A stretch of DNA of 64,000 bases from AC-32 sp963754265 (GTDB taxonomy: Bacteria > Actinomycetota > Thermoleophilia > Gaiellales > Gaiellaceae), in NCBI GenBank assembly GCA_963754265.1, contig CAVWFB010000002.1, forward strand, positions 62,001-126,000, written 5' to 3'. Each line of letters opens with the position of its first letter. Positions within the stretch are counted from its first letter, which is position 1. This document shows, one piece after another, positions 35,397-43,033 of this stretch. Made by a program: the position numbers and the translations under genes. The notes below the pieces were generated by a model, which worked only from the letters and a program-made list of their open reading frames with translations, ran no database searches and was not told the origin of the DNA.

Positions 35397-36550
35397 CCGC
35401 AGACAACCCCGTCAGGGAAGGAGGAGAGTTTCTCGGCGCCGTTCGGCCCGACGAGGAAGTTGTCCTCCACACGGAGGCCGCCGCCGCCCTCCCAGTAGAT
35501 CCCGGGCTCGATCGCGAGCACCATGCCCTCCTCGATCGTCCCCCCTCCGGCCTGGTGGGCGTAGGGCGGTTCGTGCGCGCGGGCGCCGACGCCGTGGCAC
35601 ACGGGGTGGCTCGGCTGACCGGGGTAGCCCGCGGCGGCGATGCCTTCGCGAACGGTCCGATCGAGCTCCGCGAGGCTCGCTCCCGGCCGACAATGCTCGA
35701 TCGCGCGTTCGTAGACCTCGAGCAGCCGGCGCTCGAGCTCGGCGTACTCCGGGCGCAGCTCGCCGGGGCAGAGGTTCTTGGTGTGGTCGCACCAGTAGCC
35801 GTCGGCGCAGACCCAGATCTCGAACAGCGTCGGCTCGTCCTCTTGCACCGGCAGGTCGCCGGTCGCGGTGAACGTCTTGATCCCAGGCCCCGACCAGACG
35901 AGCGAGAACCCGAGTGCCAAGTCGACCCTCCCCTTCCAGCCGGTGCCTTCGCCGTGGACGAAGCCTCCCCAGAGCGCGGCCGCGTGCGACTCCTTCATGC
36001 CGGGGCGGAGGTGCTCGCGCGCATGCTCCATTGCGGCCGCTGCGATCTCGTTGGCGAGCCGCATGCGCTCGAGCTCCTGGTCGGTCTTGGCCGCTCGCGC
36101 CCGCGCGAGCAGGGGCGTCGCGTCGGCCGCCCCGGGGAAGCCTTCGAACCACGCTGCCGTGAACGTGGTCGGCTCGCCGACCATGCGGTCGGATGCCTGC
36201 GTGCCCAGCGAGAGCTCGAGGCCGACGCGGCCGTGACCGCGCGCTGCCTCCTGGGCCAGCTCGAGCGTGCGGGCGGCGGGCGGCCGCGGGTCGTCGTCGG
36301 CGTACCCGCGGAGGAAGCGAACGTCGTCCGTCCAGGCATCGCGCTCTGCGTCTTCCGCGGAGGCCTCGAGGCAGATCAGCGTCGGCTCGCCCTCACGCGG
36401 GAAGACGGCGGCGTCGTAGCCCTTCATCGGCCAGAAGTTGGTCAGGTAGAGGACGTTGTCGGGAGCGCGCACGACCAGGGCGTCGAGCCCCTCCTCTTCC
36501 ATGAGCGTGCGCACCCGTTCGAGCTTCAGGTCGTCACGGGGCCAGCTCAC
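35393..36550 (-). CDS. M24 metallopeptidase, Xaa-Pro aminopeptidase-like (copy 2)
   Basis: A 385-residue two-domain protein. The creatinase N-domain (1-150) contains LYLTNFWPMKGYDAAVFPREG; the catalytic domain has FEIWVCADGYWCDHTKNLCPGE, PVCHGVGARAHEPPY, MVLAIEPGIYWEGGGGLRVE. Metal-ligand positions (Asp in CDHTK, His in CHGVG, Glu in IEPG and RVED) are better preserved than in copy 1, so a true peptidase or amidase is plausible. GTG 36550 heads the downstream transcription unit, 136 bases after the FAH-family gene. Confidence 0.83.
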   Translation of the reverse strand: MSWPRDDLKLERVRTLMEEEGLDALVVRAPDNVLYLTNFWPMKGYDAAVFPREGEPTLICLEASAEDAERDAWTDDVRFLRGYADDDPRPPAARTLELAQEAARGHGRVGLELSLGTQASDRMVGEPTTFTAAWFEGFPGAADATPLLARARAAKTDQELERMRLANEIAAAAMEHAREHLRPGMKESHAAALWGGFVHGEGTGWKGRVDLALGFSLVWSGPGIKTFTATGDLPVQEDEPTLFEIWVCADGYWCDHTKNLCPGELRPEYAELERRLLEVYERAIEHCRPGASLAELDRTVREGIAAAGYPGQPSHPVCHGVGARAHEPPYAHQAGGGTIEEGMVLAIEPGIYWEGGGGLRVEDNFLVGPNGAEKLSSFPDGVVCG

Positions 36551-36572
36551 GACACCGTCACGCTATCGGCGC

Positions 36573-36606
36573 ACCCGAGTCGCAGACACGTGCGCGTTTC
36601 TCGGGT
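36573..36606. promoter_or_regulatory. Inverted repeat, candidate operator
   Basis: ACCCGAG (36573-36579) and CTCGGGT (36600-36606) are perfect inverted half-sites whose centres lie 27 bases apart, 23 bases before the M24 start codon on the minus strand. Position suggests regulation of the catabolic unit. No regulator gene is adjacent. Confidence 0.35.
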
Positions 36607-36640
36607 ACCGTCGACCTCGAGGGAGGCGGGTGCCGAAGAG

Positions 36641-36657
36641 CCCCACCCAGGGTGGGG
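36641..36657 (-). terminator. Weak GC hairpin after the FAH-family gene
   Basis: CCCCACCC and GGGTGGGG face each other around one base, so at most six to seven pairs can form with a tight loop. It lies 30 bases past the FAH stop and has no T-run, so it would only pause or weakly terminate and may leave the two units partly connected. Confidence 0.35.
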
Positions 36658-36686
36658 GTGTGGAGTGTCGCGCGCGAGCGGGCCCG

Positions 36687-37556
36687 TCACCAGTGGACGC
36701 GCTCGGGGGCCGGTTCGCCGTGGGCCTCCTGCCACGAGACGACCGGGTTGCGCAGCACGCCGATCCGCTCGATCTCCGCCTCCATCACGTCGCCCGGCTT
36801 GAGGTAGAGCGAGGCGGGGTCGTCGCTGAAGCCGGCCACGCCGCTGACCGTCCCGGTCGAGACCACGTCGCCCGGCGAGTAGCCGAGCGCCGAGTAGTGG
36901 CTGAGGATCTCCGGGATCGTCACCGACATGTTCCTGGAGTGCGAGACCTGCCGCGGCTCGCCGTTGACCCGCAGCTCCATCGCCAGGTCGTGCGGATCAG
37001 GGATCTCGTCCGGTGTCACGATCCACGGCCCGAGCGGGCAGAAGGTATCGATCGCCTTGCAGAACGAGAAGACACCGGAGCGCATCTCCCGCCGCTGGAT
37101 GTCGCGCGCCGTGATGTCGTTGAAGATCACGTAGCCGCCGATGTAGTCGGCCGCCTCCTCCGCCGAAAACCACTTGCCGGCCTTGCGGATCACAACCGCC
37201 AGCTCGAGCTCGTAGTCGAGCTCCTCCGTCAGGTGCTCCGGATAGACGACGGGGTCGTCCGGCCCGATGATCGCGTCGACGTTCTGGAAGAACACGATCC
37301 ACGGCGCGATCTCGTGGGACCAGGCCACGTTCTTCGACTCGTCCTCGTGCTCGCGGAAGTTGCCGGCCGTGTGGAAGAACTTCTTCGGCACGATCGGCGC
37401 CCGCAGGCGCACGTCCTCGAGCGCGACCTCGCGGCCCGTGGCCCGTGGCACCTCCGCGCGCTCGAAGTACTCGCGCATCGACGGCGCGTCGAGCTCGACC
37501 ACGCGGTCGTCGCGGAGCTCGCCCACCAACCCGTCGTCGTAGGTGACGAGCCTCAT
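36687..37556 (-). CDS. Fumarylacetoacetate hydrolase family protein
   Basis: A 289-residue enzyme hydrolysing C-C bonds or acting as a decarboxylase/hydratase on 2-oxo or acylpyruvate-type acids. The catalytic core (about 70-285) shows TAGNFREHED, ELDYELELAVVIRKAGKWF (metal Glu pair), GYVIFNDITARDIQRRE and GDVVSTGTVSGVAGF. N-terminal residues 1-65 form the small domain beginning MRLVTYDDG. ATG 37556 overlaps the M20 stop as ATGA. In N-heterocycle and aromatic pathways this family acts after ring opening, which fits the upstream oxygenase and hydroxylase genes. Confidence 0.87.
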   Translation of the reverse strand: MRLVTYDDGLVGELRDDRVVELDAPSMREYFERAEVPRATGREVALEDVRLRAPIVPKKFFHTAGNFREHEDESKNVAWSHEIAPWIVFFQNVDAIIGPDDPVVYPEHLTEELDYELELAVVIRKAGKWFSAEEAADYIGGYVIFNDITARDIQRREMRSGVFSFCKAIDTFCPLGPWIVTPDEIPDPHDLAMELRVNGEPRQVSHSRNMSVTIPEILSHYSALGYSPGDVVSTGTVSGVAGFSDDPASLYLKPGDVMEAEIERIGVLRNPVVSWQEAHGEPAPERVHW

Positions 37557-38779
37557 GCCACCCCGCAGACCCGTTGGGCCGCCAGCGCGTAGACGTGCGC
37601 CATTCGGACGAGCCCCTCGATCTCGAGGTTTTCGCCGTACTCGGTGTCCAGCAGCCCGGTCGAGGTGCCGTAGTTGACCGTCGGCACGCCGTAGCGGGTG
37701 AGAGCGGAGGCGTCCGAGAACCAGCGCGTCACGTCGCGCTCCGGCGGCGACCCGAATACCTCGGCGTGGCTCTCGTCGATTGCCGCCACGAGCGGATGAT
37801 CCTCCGGGATCTCGGCCCCGGGGGCGGTGACGTAGACCTCCCCCTCGAGGCCGTAGTCCGGAAACCGGCCGCCGAGCCCGCGCACCATCTCCAACACCTC
37901 GCGCCTGGCCACCGGCATCGGCTTCGTCGGCGGTACGCGCACGTCGAGAAAGAGGTCGGTCCGGTGCGGCGTGCGCGACACTCGCCAGCCGAAGCCGCCC
38001 TGGAGCGCGCCGACGTTGACGATCGCATTGGCGCCGCGGTACGAGTTCTCGGGATCGTCCTCCCAGGAGGGAATCCACTCGAGCACCGCGTCGAGCACCT
38101 CGCGCATGCGCAGAATCGAGTTCTGGTCGCGCTTCCCCTCGCTGAAAGCCGTGTGGATGAAGTTGCCCTGGGTCGAGATGCGCAGCCAGAGCGACCCGAA
38201 GTGGCCGAGGACCACCTTCTCCTCGGTCGGCTCGCCGAGGATGCACATGTCTGCGAGCCCGCCGTGGGTGACGAGGTGGCGGGTGCCGGTTGCATAGCCG
38301 CGGTACTCGGCGCCCCGCGCGTCCCCGTACTGCGCCTTCTCGATCTCGCCGCAGACCGCCGCCACCAGGAGATCGCCCTTGAGCGCGACTCCTGCGTCCC
38401 GCAGCGCGCGCACCGCCTCGACGTAGCAGGCGAGCGCGCCCTTCATGTTCGAGATGCCGAGCCCGTACAGACGCTCCTCGCGGACGAACGGCTCGGGCTG
38501 GAACCCCGGGACGTGCGCCAGCCACGGCTCGCGGCCGGAGTAGGAGGTGTCCATGTGCCCGTTGAACATCAGCGCCGGCCCTCCGCCCGCTCCGGTGCGC
38601 GTCCCGAGCACGTTCGCCCGGCCCTCCTCGACCTGCTGCCACTGCACCTGCAGGCCGAGCTCCTCGAACGTCTGGGCGACGAACCGCGCCATCTCCTCCT
38701 CGCTCCCCGTGAAGCTGGGGATCGAGATCGCCTTGCTGGCCCAGTCGACGAGCCGGTCGCGGTCGATCACGAGTGCCAT
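37553..38779 (-). CDS. M20 family metallohydrolase (acetylornithine deacetylase/DapE-like)
   Basis: A 408-residue amidohydrolase. ISIPSFTGSEEEMARFV near the start, LMFNGHMDTSYSGREPW (zinc His and bridging Asp, about 80), GLGISNMKGALACYVEAV, AVCGEIEKAQYG (catalytic Glu pair), and the dimerisation lid STQGNFIHTAFSEGKRDQNS. NYGTSTGLL near the end is the last metal-site region, although the usual His (GPG..H/A.E) is replaced by LLDTEYGENLE. It would cleave an N-acyl or carbamoyl bond. ATG 38779 shares one base with the LLM stop (TGATG). Confidence 0.85.
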   Translation of the reverse strand: MALVIDRDRLVDWASKAISIPSFTGSEEEMARFVAQTFEELGLQVQWQQVEEGRANVLGTRTGAGGGPALMFNGHMDTSYSGREPWLAHVPGFQPEPFVREERLYGLGISNMKGALACYVEAVRALRDAGVALKGDLLVAAVCGEIEKAQYGDARGAEYRGYATGTRHLVTHGGLADMCILGEPTEEKVVLGHFGSLWLRISTQGNFIHTAFSEGKRDQNSILRMREVLDAVLEWIPSWEDDPENSYRGANAIVNVGALQGGFGWRVSRTPHRTDLFLDVRVPPTKPMPVARREVLEMVRGLGGRFPDYGLEGEVYVTAPGAEIPEDHPLVAAIDESHAEVFGSPPERDVTRWFSDASALTRYGVPTVNYGTSTGLLDTEYGENLEIEGLVRMAHVYALAAQRVCGVA

Positions 38780-39810
38780 CAGCGCACGTGCGGCAGGACT
38801 CGCTCGCCGAAGAGCCGAATCTGCTCGTGCCGCCTGTCGCCCCAGAGCTCGAGCATGACGTGGGTGCAGCCGGCCTCCTTGTACTCCTCGATCGCCGCGA
38901 TGCAGTCGTCGGGCGTGCCGGCGATCGGCTTGCACTTGTCCAGCAGCGCATCCGTGACCTCCGCCTTGGCCGCGAGCCGCCCGCCCCGCTCCATCGCCTC
39001 GGCGACCGGCCTGATCTCGTCCTGCTCGATCCCGGCCAGGTCGAGCAGCGTGTCCGCCGACCCCTGAATGTTCTGCACCTTGTTCGCCAGGTACATGCCG
39101 GCAATCTCGCGTGCGCCGTCGCGACCCGCGTCGCGGTCGGACTCGTGGATGGAGGCGACGATCGTGCAGCCGATGTCGATGTCGCGCCCGACGTTCTCGC
39201 GCGTGTAGCCGACGAAGGGCGGAGTGGTGATCGACGGCGTCAGGCAACCGTCGCCGATCTCTCCCGCGAGCGCCTGCATCTTCGGCGCCGTCGCCGCGAC
39301 GTAGACCGGCGGCACCTCGCGCGGCGACTCGGCCTCCGGGTCGAGCGCCGGTACCGACGCGCTCCAGGTCGAGCCGCTGTACTCGAAGGCACCGCCACCG
39401 AGCACGCCGCGCACGATCTCGACGGCGTCCCGCATCGGCCCGAGGGTCTTGTTCGTCTGCATCTGGGCGTTGTTCAGGAAGATCTTCGAGGTGCCGAAGC
39501 CGAGCAGGAACCGCCCCGGCCCCGCGGCCTCCTGCACCACGCGGGCGTCCATCGCGGCCTGGACGGGGTGGCGCGTGAACGGGGAGATGATCCCCCAGCC
39601 GATCGTGAGCCGCTTCGTCTCACGGGCGAGGACCGCGGAGGTGACGGTCGAGGAGCGCGCCTCCATCTGATGCTTGCGCCACCACGGATAGGCCTCGGCG
39701 AGCCAGATCGTGTCCATCCCGGCCTCGTCCATCGCGTGCGCGGAGGCCACCATCTCGTCGAGCGGCTCCATGGTCAGCTGCATGACCCCGATCCGGAACG
39801 GCTGAGGCAC
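38779..39810 (-). CDS. LLM-class (luciferase-like) flavin or F420 oxidoreductase
   Basis: A 343-residue TIM-barrel protein. FRIGVMQLTMEPLDEMVASA opens, DTIWLAEAYPWWRKHQ follows, LTIGWGIISPFTRHPVQAAM (about 70-90) is the conserved strand 4 region, RFLLGFGTSK the phosphate-binding segment and PPVYVAATAPKMQALAGE the substrate side. Family members use F420 or FMN as reductases or monooxygenases; the choice cannot be made here. The start GTG 39810 follows GAAGGGG, which is embedded in the terminal arm of the 168-base inverted repeat, so its translation might be structurally controlled. Confidence 0.85.
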   Translation of the reverse strand: MPQPFRIGVMQLTMEPLDEMVASAHAMDEAGMDTIWLAEAYPWWRKHQMEARSSTVTSAVLARETKRLTIGWGIISPFTRHPVQAAMDARVVQEAAGPGRFLLGFGTSKIFLNNAQMQTNKTLGPMRDAVEIVRGVLGGGAFEYSGSTWSASVPALDPEAESPREVPPVYVAATAPKMQALAGEIGDGCLTPSITTPPFVGYTRENVGRDIDIGCTIVASIHESDRDAGRDGAREIAGMYLANKVQNIQGSADTLLDLAGIEQDEIRPVAEAMERGGRLAAKAEVTDALLDKCKPIAGTPDDCIAAIEEYKEAGCTHVMLELWGDRRHEQIRLFGERVLPHVR

Positions 39811-39977
39811 TAGTGCCCCTTCAGGTGATGCTGTCTAGCTTCTGGGTCGGGAGCATCAAGCCAGGGGCCGCACTCGCCCGCGGCCAAGGCTGGCAGCCTT
39901 GGCAAGGGCGGGGGTGGCTCGTGGCGCAGTGTGATCGCGGGCCAGAAGCGGGCATGTATCGCCTGGAGGGGCACTAG
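39810..39977. repeat. 168-base imperfect inverted repeat filling the CoxG/LLM gap
   Basis: The outer 17 bases (39810-39826 and 39961-39977) match at 15 positions, with both differences being T opposite G (wobble pairs if read on the plus strand). A second block, GCTTCTGG (39838-39845) with CCAGAAGC (39942-39949), is in exact register, and the centre is a 10-bp stem GCCAAGGCTG / CAGCCTTGGC (39883-39903). All arms share the symmetry axis near 39893.5. It could be a small non-autonomous transposable element (MITE-like) or a long RNA hairpin. It begins at the LLM start codon and ends next to the CoxG stop. Confidence 0.75.
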
Positions 39978-40442
39978 CTATGCCTCGGCGGCCGGCGCGC
40001 CGCGGGCCTTCTTCACCTGCTCGTCGAGCGCAGCGAGGACGTTCTGAACCTGCTGATTGACGATCGGCTGGAGCACGCGCTGGCCCATCGAGCCGACCGG
40101 GCCGGCGATACGCACGTCGGCCTCCCAGTCCATCTTCGTCCCACCGCCGTCCTCGCTGAGGTTGAAGGCGGTGTTCATGCTCAGGATCGCGCCGACGCCG
40201 TTGCCCTTGATCGCGAGCCGCGCGAACTCCGGCTCCCGCTCCTCGGTCTTCTCCATGTTCATGCTCATGCCAAGCGCGCCGAGCCCGAGCGGGATCTTCA
40301 CGTTCGCGCGCCAGTGGTGCTCGTCCTGGACGTCGAAGCTCTCGACCCCCGGCATCATCGCCGCCATCGCGGCCGGGTCGTTCAGCACGCGCCAGACCGC
40401 TTCGCGCGGCGCGTCGAAGGCCCGCTCCCCCTCGACCTTCAT
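39978..40442 (-). CDS. CoxG-like SRPBCC protein
   Basis: A 154-residue single-domain START/SRPBCC-fold protein. MKVEGERAFDAPREAVWRVL and AMMPGVESFD at the N-terminus and VRIAGPVGSMGQRVLQPIVN near the C-terminus are the family pattern of carbon monoxide dehydrogenase subunit G, which helps anchor or mature molybdenum hydroxylases. A GGAGG box precedes ATG 40442, which overlaps the large-subunit stop as ATGA. Its presence supports assembly of the CoxMSL-like complex but does not prove CO oxidation. Confidence 0.88.
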   Translation of the reverse strand: MKVEGERAFDAPREAVWRVLNDPAAMAAMMPGVESFDVQDEHHWRANVKIPLGLGALGMSMNMEKTEEREPEFARLAIKGNGVGAILSMNTAFNLSEDGGGTKMDWEADVRIAGPVGSMGQRVLQPIVNQQVQNVLAALDEQVKKARGAPAAEA

Positions 40443-42916
40443 CGCGCCTCCACGCTGACACGTTGCCGGCTCGACTCGGGGTCGGAGAGCAGCTCCCAGA
40501 CGCGGTGGTACGGGTTGCAGCTGTCGTGGACGATCGGCTTCCCGCGGGAGCTGAGCGCGTCCTGCAGCGCCGCGCAAACCGCGTGGATCCCGGCGCCGCC
40601 CCCCTCGCCCATCCCTTTCGTGCCCAGGCTCGTGAACGGAGAGGGGCTCTCGATGTTGCCGGTCTGAAGCGGCGGCATGTCGAGTGCGTGCGGCACGTGG
40701 TAGTCGTAGAAGTTGGGCGTGAGCAGGTTGCCGTCCTCGTCGTAGGTGAAGGTCTCGTGCGTCGCAGCACCCAGCGCCTGCGCCGTGGCGCCCATCACCT
40801 GGCCCTCGACAACCTGCGGGTTGATCCGCTTGCCGCAGTCGTCCACGGCCGCGTAGTCGACGATCTCGTACACGCCGGTCTCCGGATCGACCTCGACGAC
40901 GGCGACGTGCACCTGCGCCGCGTAGGTGAGCGTCAGGTTGCCGAACTTGCGCTCGACGTCCGGCGGGTCGAACGGAGGCCGATAGACGTAGCGGCAGTTG
41001 AGCGTGACGTCGAGGTCTTCCGGGAGGCCCGCGTTGTTCGCGTTGATGATCGCCCCTAGCGCCATGAACGGCAGCGCCGCCTCCGGGTTGGCCTTCATGC
41101 GCGCCTGGCCCTCGGCGAGCTCGATGTCGTCCTCCGCACAACCGAGCACGACCGAGGCAAGCTTGCGCATCTCCCCCGCGAGCAGCTCGGTCGCTCCCTT
41201 GACCGCGCCGAGGCCGGTGACCGCGAACTGGCTCGCGTAGGTGCCCGAGAACCCGGCGTGGGAGTTCCAGTACGAGTCATGCCCGGCGCGCACGTTCACG
41301 TCGTCGACCGAGCAGCCGAGGATGTCGGCGACGACCTGCGAGGCCGTCGTCTCGTGGCTCTGGCCCTGCGGGGTCGTGCCGAGCGTGACCACGATCTCGC
41401 CGAAGATGTCCAGCTTCACGGTCGCGACCTCGTTGTTGCCCGAGAACTGGAGCTCGGGGTTGATCAGCCGCGACTGGCCGAAGTTGTTCGTGCCGGAGTC
41501 GAGCGTCGAGCCGATGCCCAGGCCCAGCAGCCGACCGCGGCTCTCGGCGTCCGCCCGCTTGGACTCGAGCTCGTCGTGCCCGATCAGCTCGAGCGCGATG
41601 TCGAGCATCTTCGCGTAGTCGCCGGAGTCGTAGACGCAGCCGTTCGGGGTCTCGTAGGGCATCTCCTCGGCCTTGATGTAGTTGCGCTTGCGCACGTCGA
41701 CCGGGTCGAGCCCGAGCTCGGAGGCCACGATGTCGATCACGCGCTCGGTGAACCAGAGGTGCTGCATGCGCGAGTAGCCGCGGTTCGGCGAGACCGGCGC
41801 CTTGTTCGTCACGACCTGCCTGAAGTCGACCCGGATGTGCCGCCAGCGGTACATCCCAGGCGTCACCTGGGCCCAGATCACGCCGCCGAGCGGCTCGTAC
41901 CGCAGCCACGCGCCCGCGTCGTCGAGCGCGGTCGTGCGGAACCCGAGCAGCGTGCCGTCCTCCTTGACCGCGACCTCGGTGTCCTGGAACCAGCGCTCGT
42001 TCCCGTGCGACATCGAGAGGTGGAAGTCGGTGCGCCACTCGGTCCACTGCACCGGACGCCGCAGCTTCCGAGCGAGCAGGCAGCAGGCGACGAGCTGCGG
42101 GTGCGAGGTGATCTTGTTGCCGAAGCCGCCGCCGATGTCCTGCGTGACGAAGCGGAGCCTGTCGATCCCGACCCGCATCGCCGGGCCCATCATGATCGCC
42201 GCGAACCCGGGGAACTGGTTGTTCGTGATGATCGTCCACTGGCCCGTGCCGCGGTTGAACTCGACGAGCGCACCGTTGCACTCGAGCGGCGTCGAGTTGA
42301 AGCGGTCGAAGTGGAGCTCCGAGATCTTCACCACGCGGTCCGCGTCTGCGAAGGCCTGGTCGAGGTCACCCCACTCGTAGACGCCTTCCCAGGTGAGGTT
42401 CGTCCCGGCGTCGTCGTGCAGGACCGGCGCGTCGTCGGTCAGCGCTTCCCGCGCGTCGGTGATCACCGGCAGCGGCTCGTAGTCGACCTCGACGAGCTCG
42501 GCGGCGTCGCGGGCGGTCTCGCGCGTGTTGGCCACCACCGCCGCAACCGGCTCGCCCACGAAGCGGGCCCTGCCGACGGCGAGGCAGAAGTCCTTCAGGT
42601 GCGCGCCCGGCGGCGAGGAGATCTGGAAGAACGGGTCGGTCAGGAGCGCGACCTCGTCTCCTGTCAGCGTCCCGAAGACACCCGGATGCTCCAGCGCCTT
42701 CGATACGTCCACCGAGCGGAGCTTCGCGTGGGCGTACGGCGAGCGGACGAAGTGGACGTAGCCCATGTTGTGGCGCTTGACGTCGTCGAAGAACAGACCC
42801 TCGCCCTGGACGAGGCGCTTGTCCTCCTTCCGCGGCACGTTCTGGCCCGCGAACCCCGGCTTCGTCTCCTGTTCCTCGACGACGATCGGCTCGGAGACGG
42901 TGGTGCTCTCGCTCAC
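40439..42916 (-). CDS. Molybdopterin-binding large subunit of a xanthine-dehydrogenase-family hydroxylase
   Basis: An 825-residue catalytic subunit. N-terminal aldehyde-oxidase hammerhead: VQGEGLFFDDVKRHNMGYVH, RSPYAHAKL; cofactor motifs: TQDIGGGFGNKI (about 267), GTTPQGQSHETTASQ, and the active-site Glu loop GTKGMGEGGGAGI (about 770). The loop over the molybdenum reads APVSPNRGYSRMQHLW, whereas true CO dehydrogenase has AYxCSFR and form II has AYRGAGR. The substrate is thus probably not CO; hydroxylation next to nitrogen in a heterocycle or of an aldehyde is more likely. GTG 42916 follows AGGAGG in the repeated junction. Confidence 0.88.
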   Translation of the reverse strand: MSESTTVSEPIVVEEQETKPGFAGQNVPRKEDKRLVQGEGLFFDDVKRHNMGYVHFVRSPYAHAKLRSVDVSKALEHPGVFGTLTGDEVALLTDPFFQISSPPGAHLKDFCLAVGRARFVGEPVAAVVANTRETARDAAELVEVDYEPLPVITDAREALTDDAPVLHDDAGTNLTWEGVYEWGDLDQAFADADRVVKISELHFDRFNSTPLECNGALVEFNRGTGQWTIITNNQFPGFAAIMMGPAMRVGIDRLRFVTQDIGGGFGNKITSHPQLVACCLLARKLRRPVQWTEWRTDFHLSMSHGNERWFQDTEVAVKEDGTLLGFRTTALDDAGAWLRYEPLGGVIWAQVTPGMYRWRHIRVDFRQVVTNKAPVSPNRGYSRMQHLWFTERVIDIVASELGLDPVDVRKRNYIKAEEMPYETPNGCVYDSGDYAKMLDIALELIGHDELESKRADAESRGRLLGLGIGSTLDSGTNNFGQSRLINPELQFSGNNEVATVKLDIFGEIVVTLGTTPQGQSHETTASQVVADILGCSVDDVNVRAGHDSYWNSHAGFSGTYASQFAVTGLGAVKGATELLAGEMRKLASVVLGCAEDDIELAEGQARMKANPEAALPFMALGAIINANNAGLPEDLDVTLNCRYVYRPPFDPPDVERKFGNLTLTYAAQVHVAVVEVDPETGVYEIVDYAAVDDCGKRINPQVVEGQVMGATAQALGAATHETFTYDEDGNLLTPNFYDYHVPHALDMPPLQTGNIESPSPFTSLGTKGMGEGGGAGIHAVCAALQDALSSRGKPIVHDSCNPYHRVWELLSDPESSRQRVSVEAR

Positions 42917-43033
42917 TCGGAGACCTCCTGACGAACGACGGGTGGACCGGTCATTGCAGACGGACGCCCCGGCAGAGCCGGCGCGTCCTGAAGTCGCCGC
43001 CGCAAGCGCCGGCTCACTCGGAGACCTCCTGAC
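42911..43033. repeat. 22-bp direct repeat duplicating a gene junction, 101 bases apart
   Basis: Positions 42911-42932 and 43012-43033 are identical over 22 bases. On the minus strand each copy reads AGGAGG, then CGAGTGAGC. The upstream copy encodes the end of the small subunit (QEVSE, stop), and the downstream copy provides the ribosome site and GTG of the large subunit. Removing 101 bases restores a GTGA overlap like the other junctions of this operon, so the interval looks like a local duplication/insertion. A GC-rich hairpin (42962-42988) lies inside. Confidence 0.8.
42913..43017 (-). CDS. Possible 34-residue coupling ORF between small and large subunit genes
   Basis: The GTG in the upstream repeat copy (43017) opens a frame of 34 codons that starts VSRRLRRRLQDAPALPG and ends RQEVSE with its TGA overlapping the large-subunit GTG. 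It therefore has GTGA overlaps on both sides and a perfect AGGAGG seven bases before its start. The Arg-rich sequence resembles no family. It may be translated merely to couple small- and large-subunit synthesis across the duplicated segment; no evidence of selection is visible from one genome. Confidence 0.35.
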   Translation of the reverse strand: MSRRLRRRLQDAPALPGRPSAMTGPPVVRQEVSE

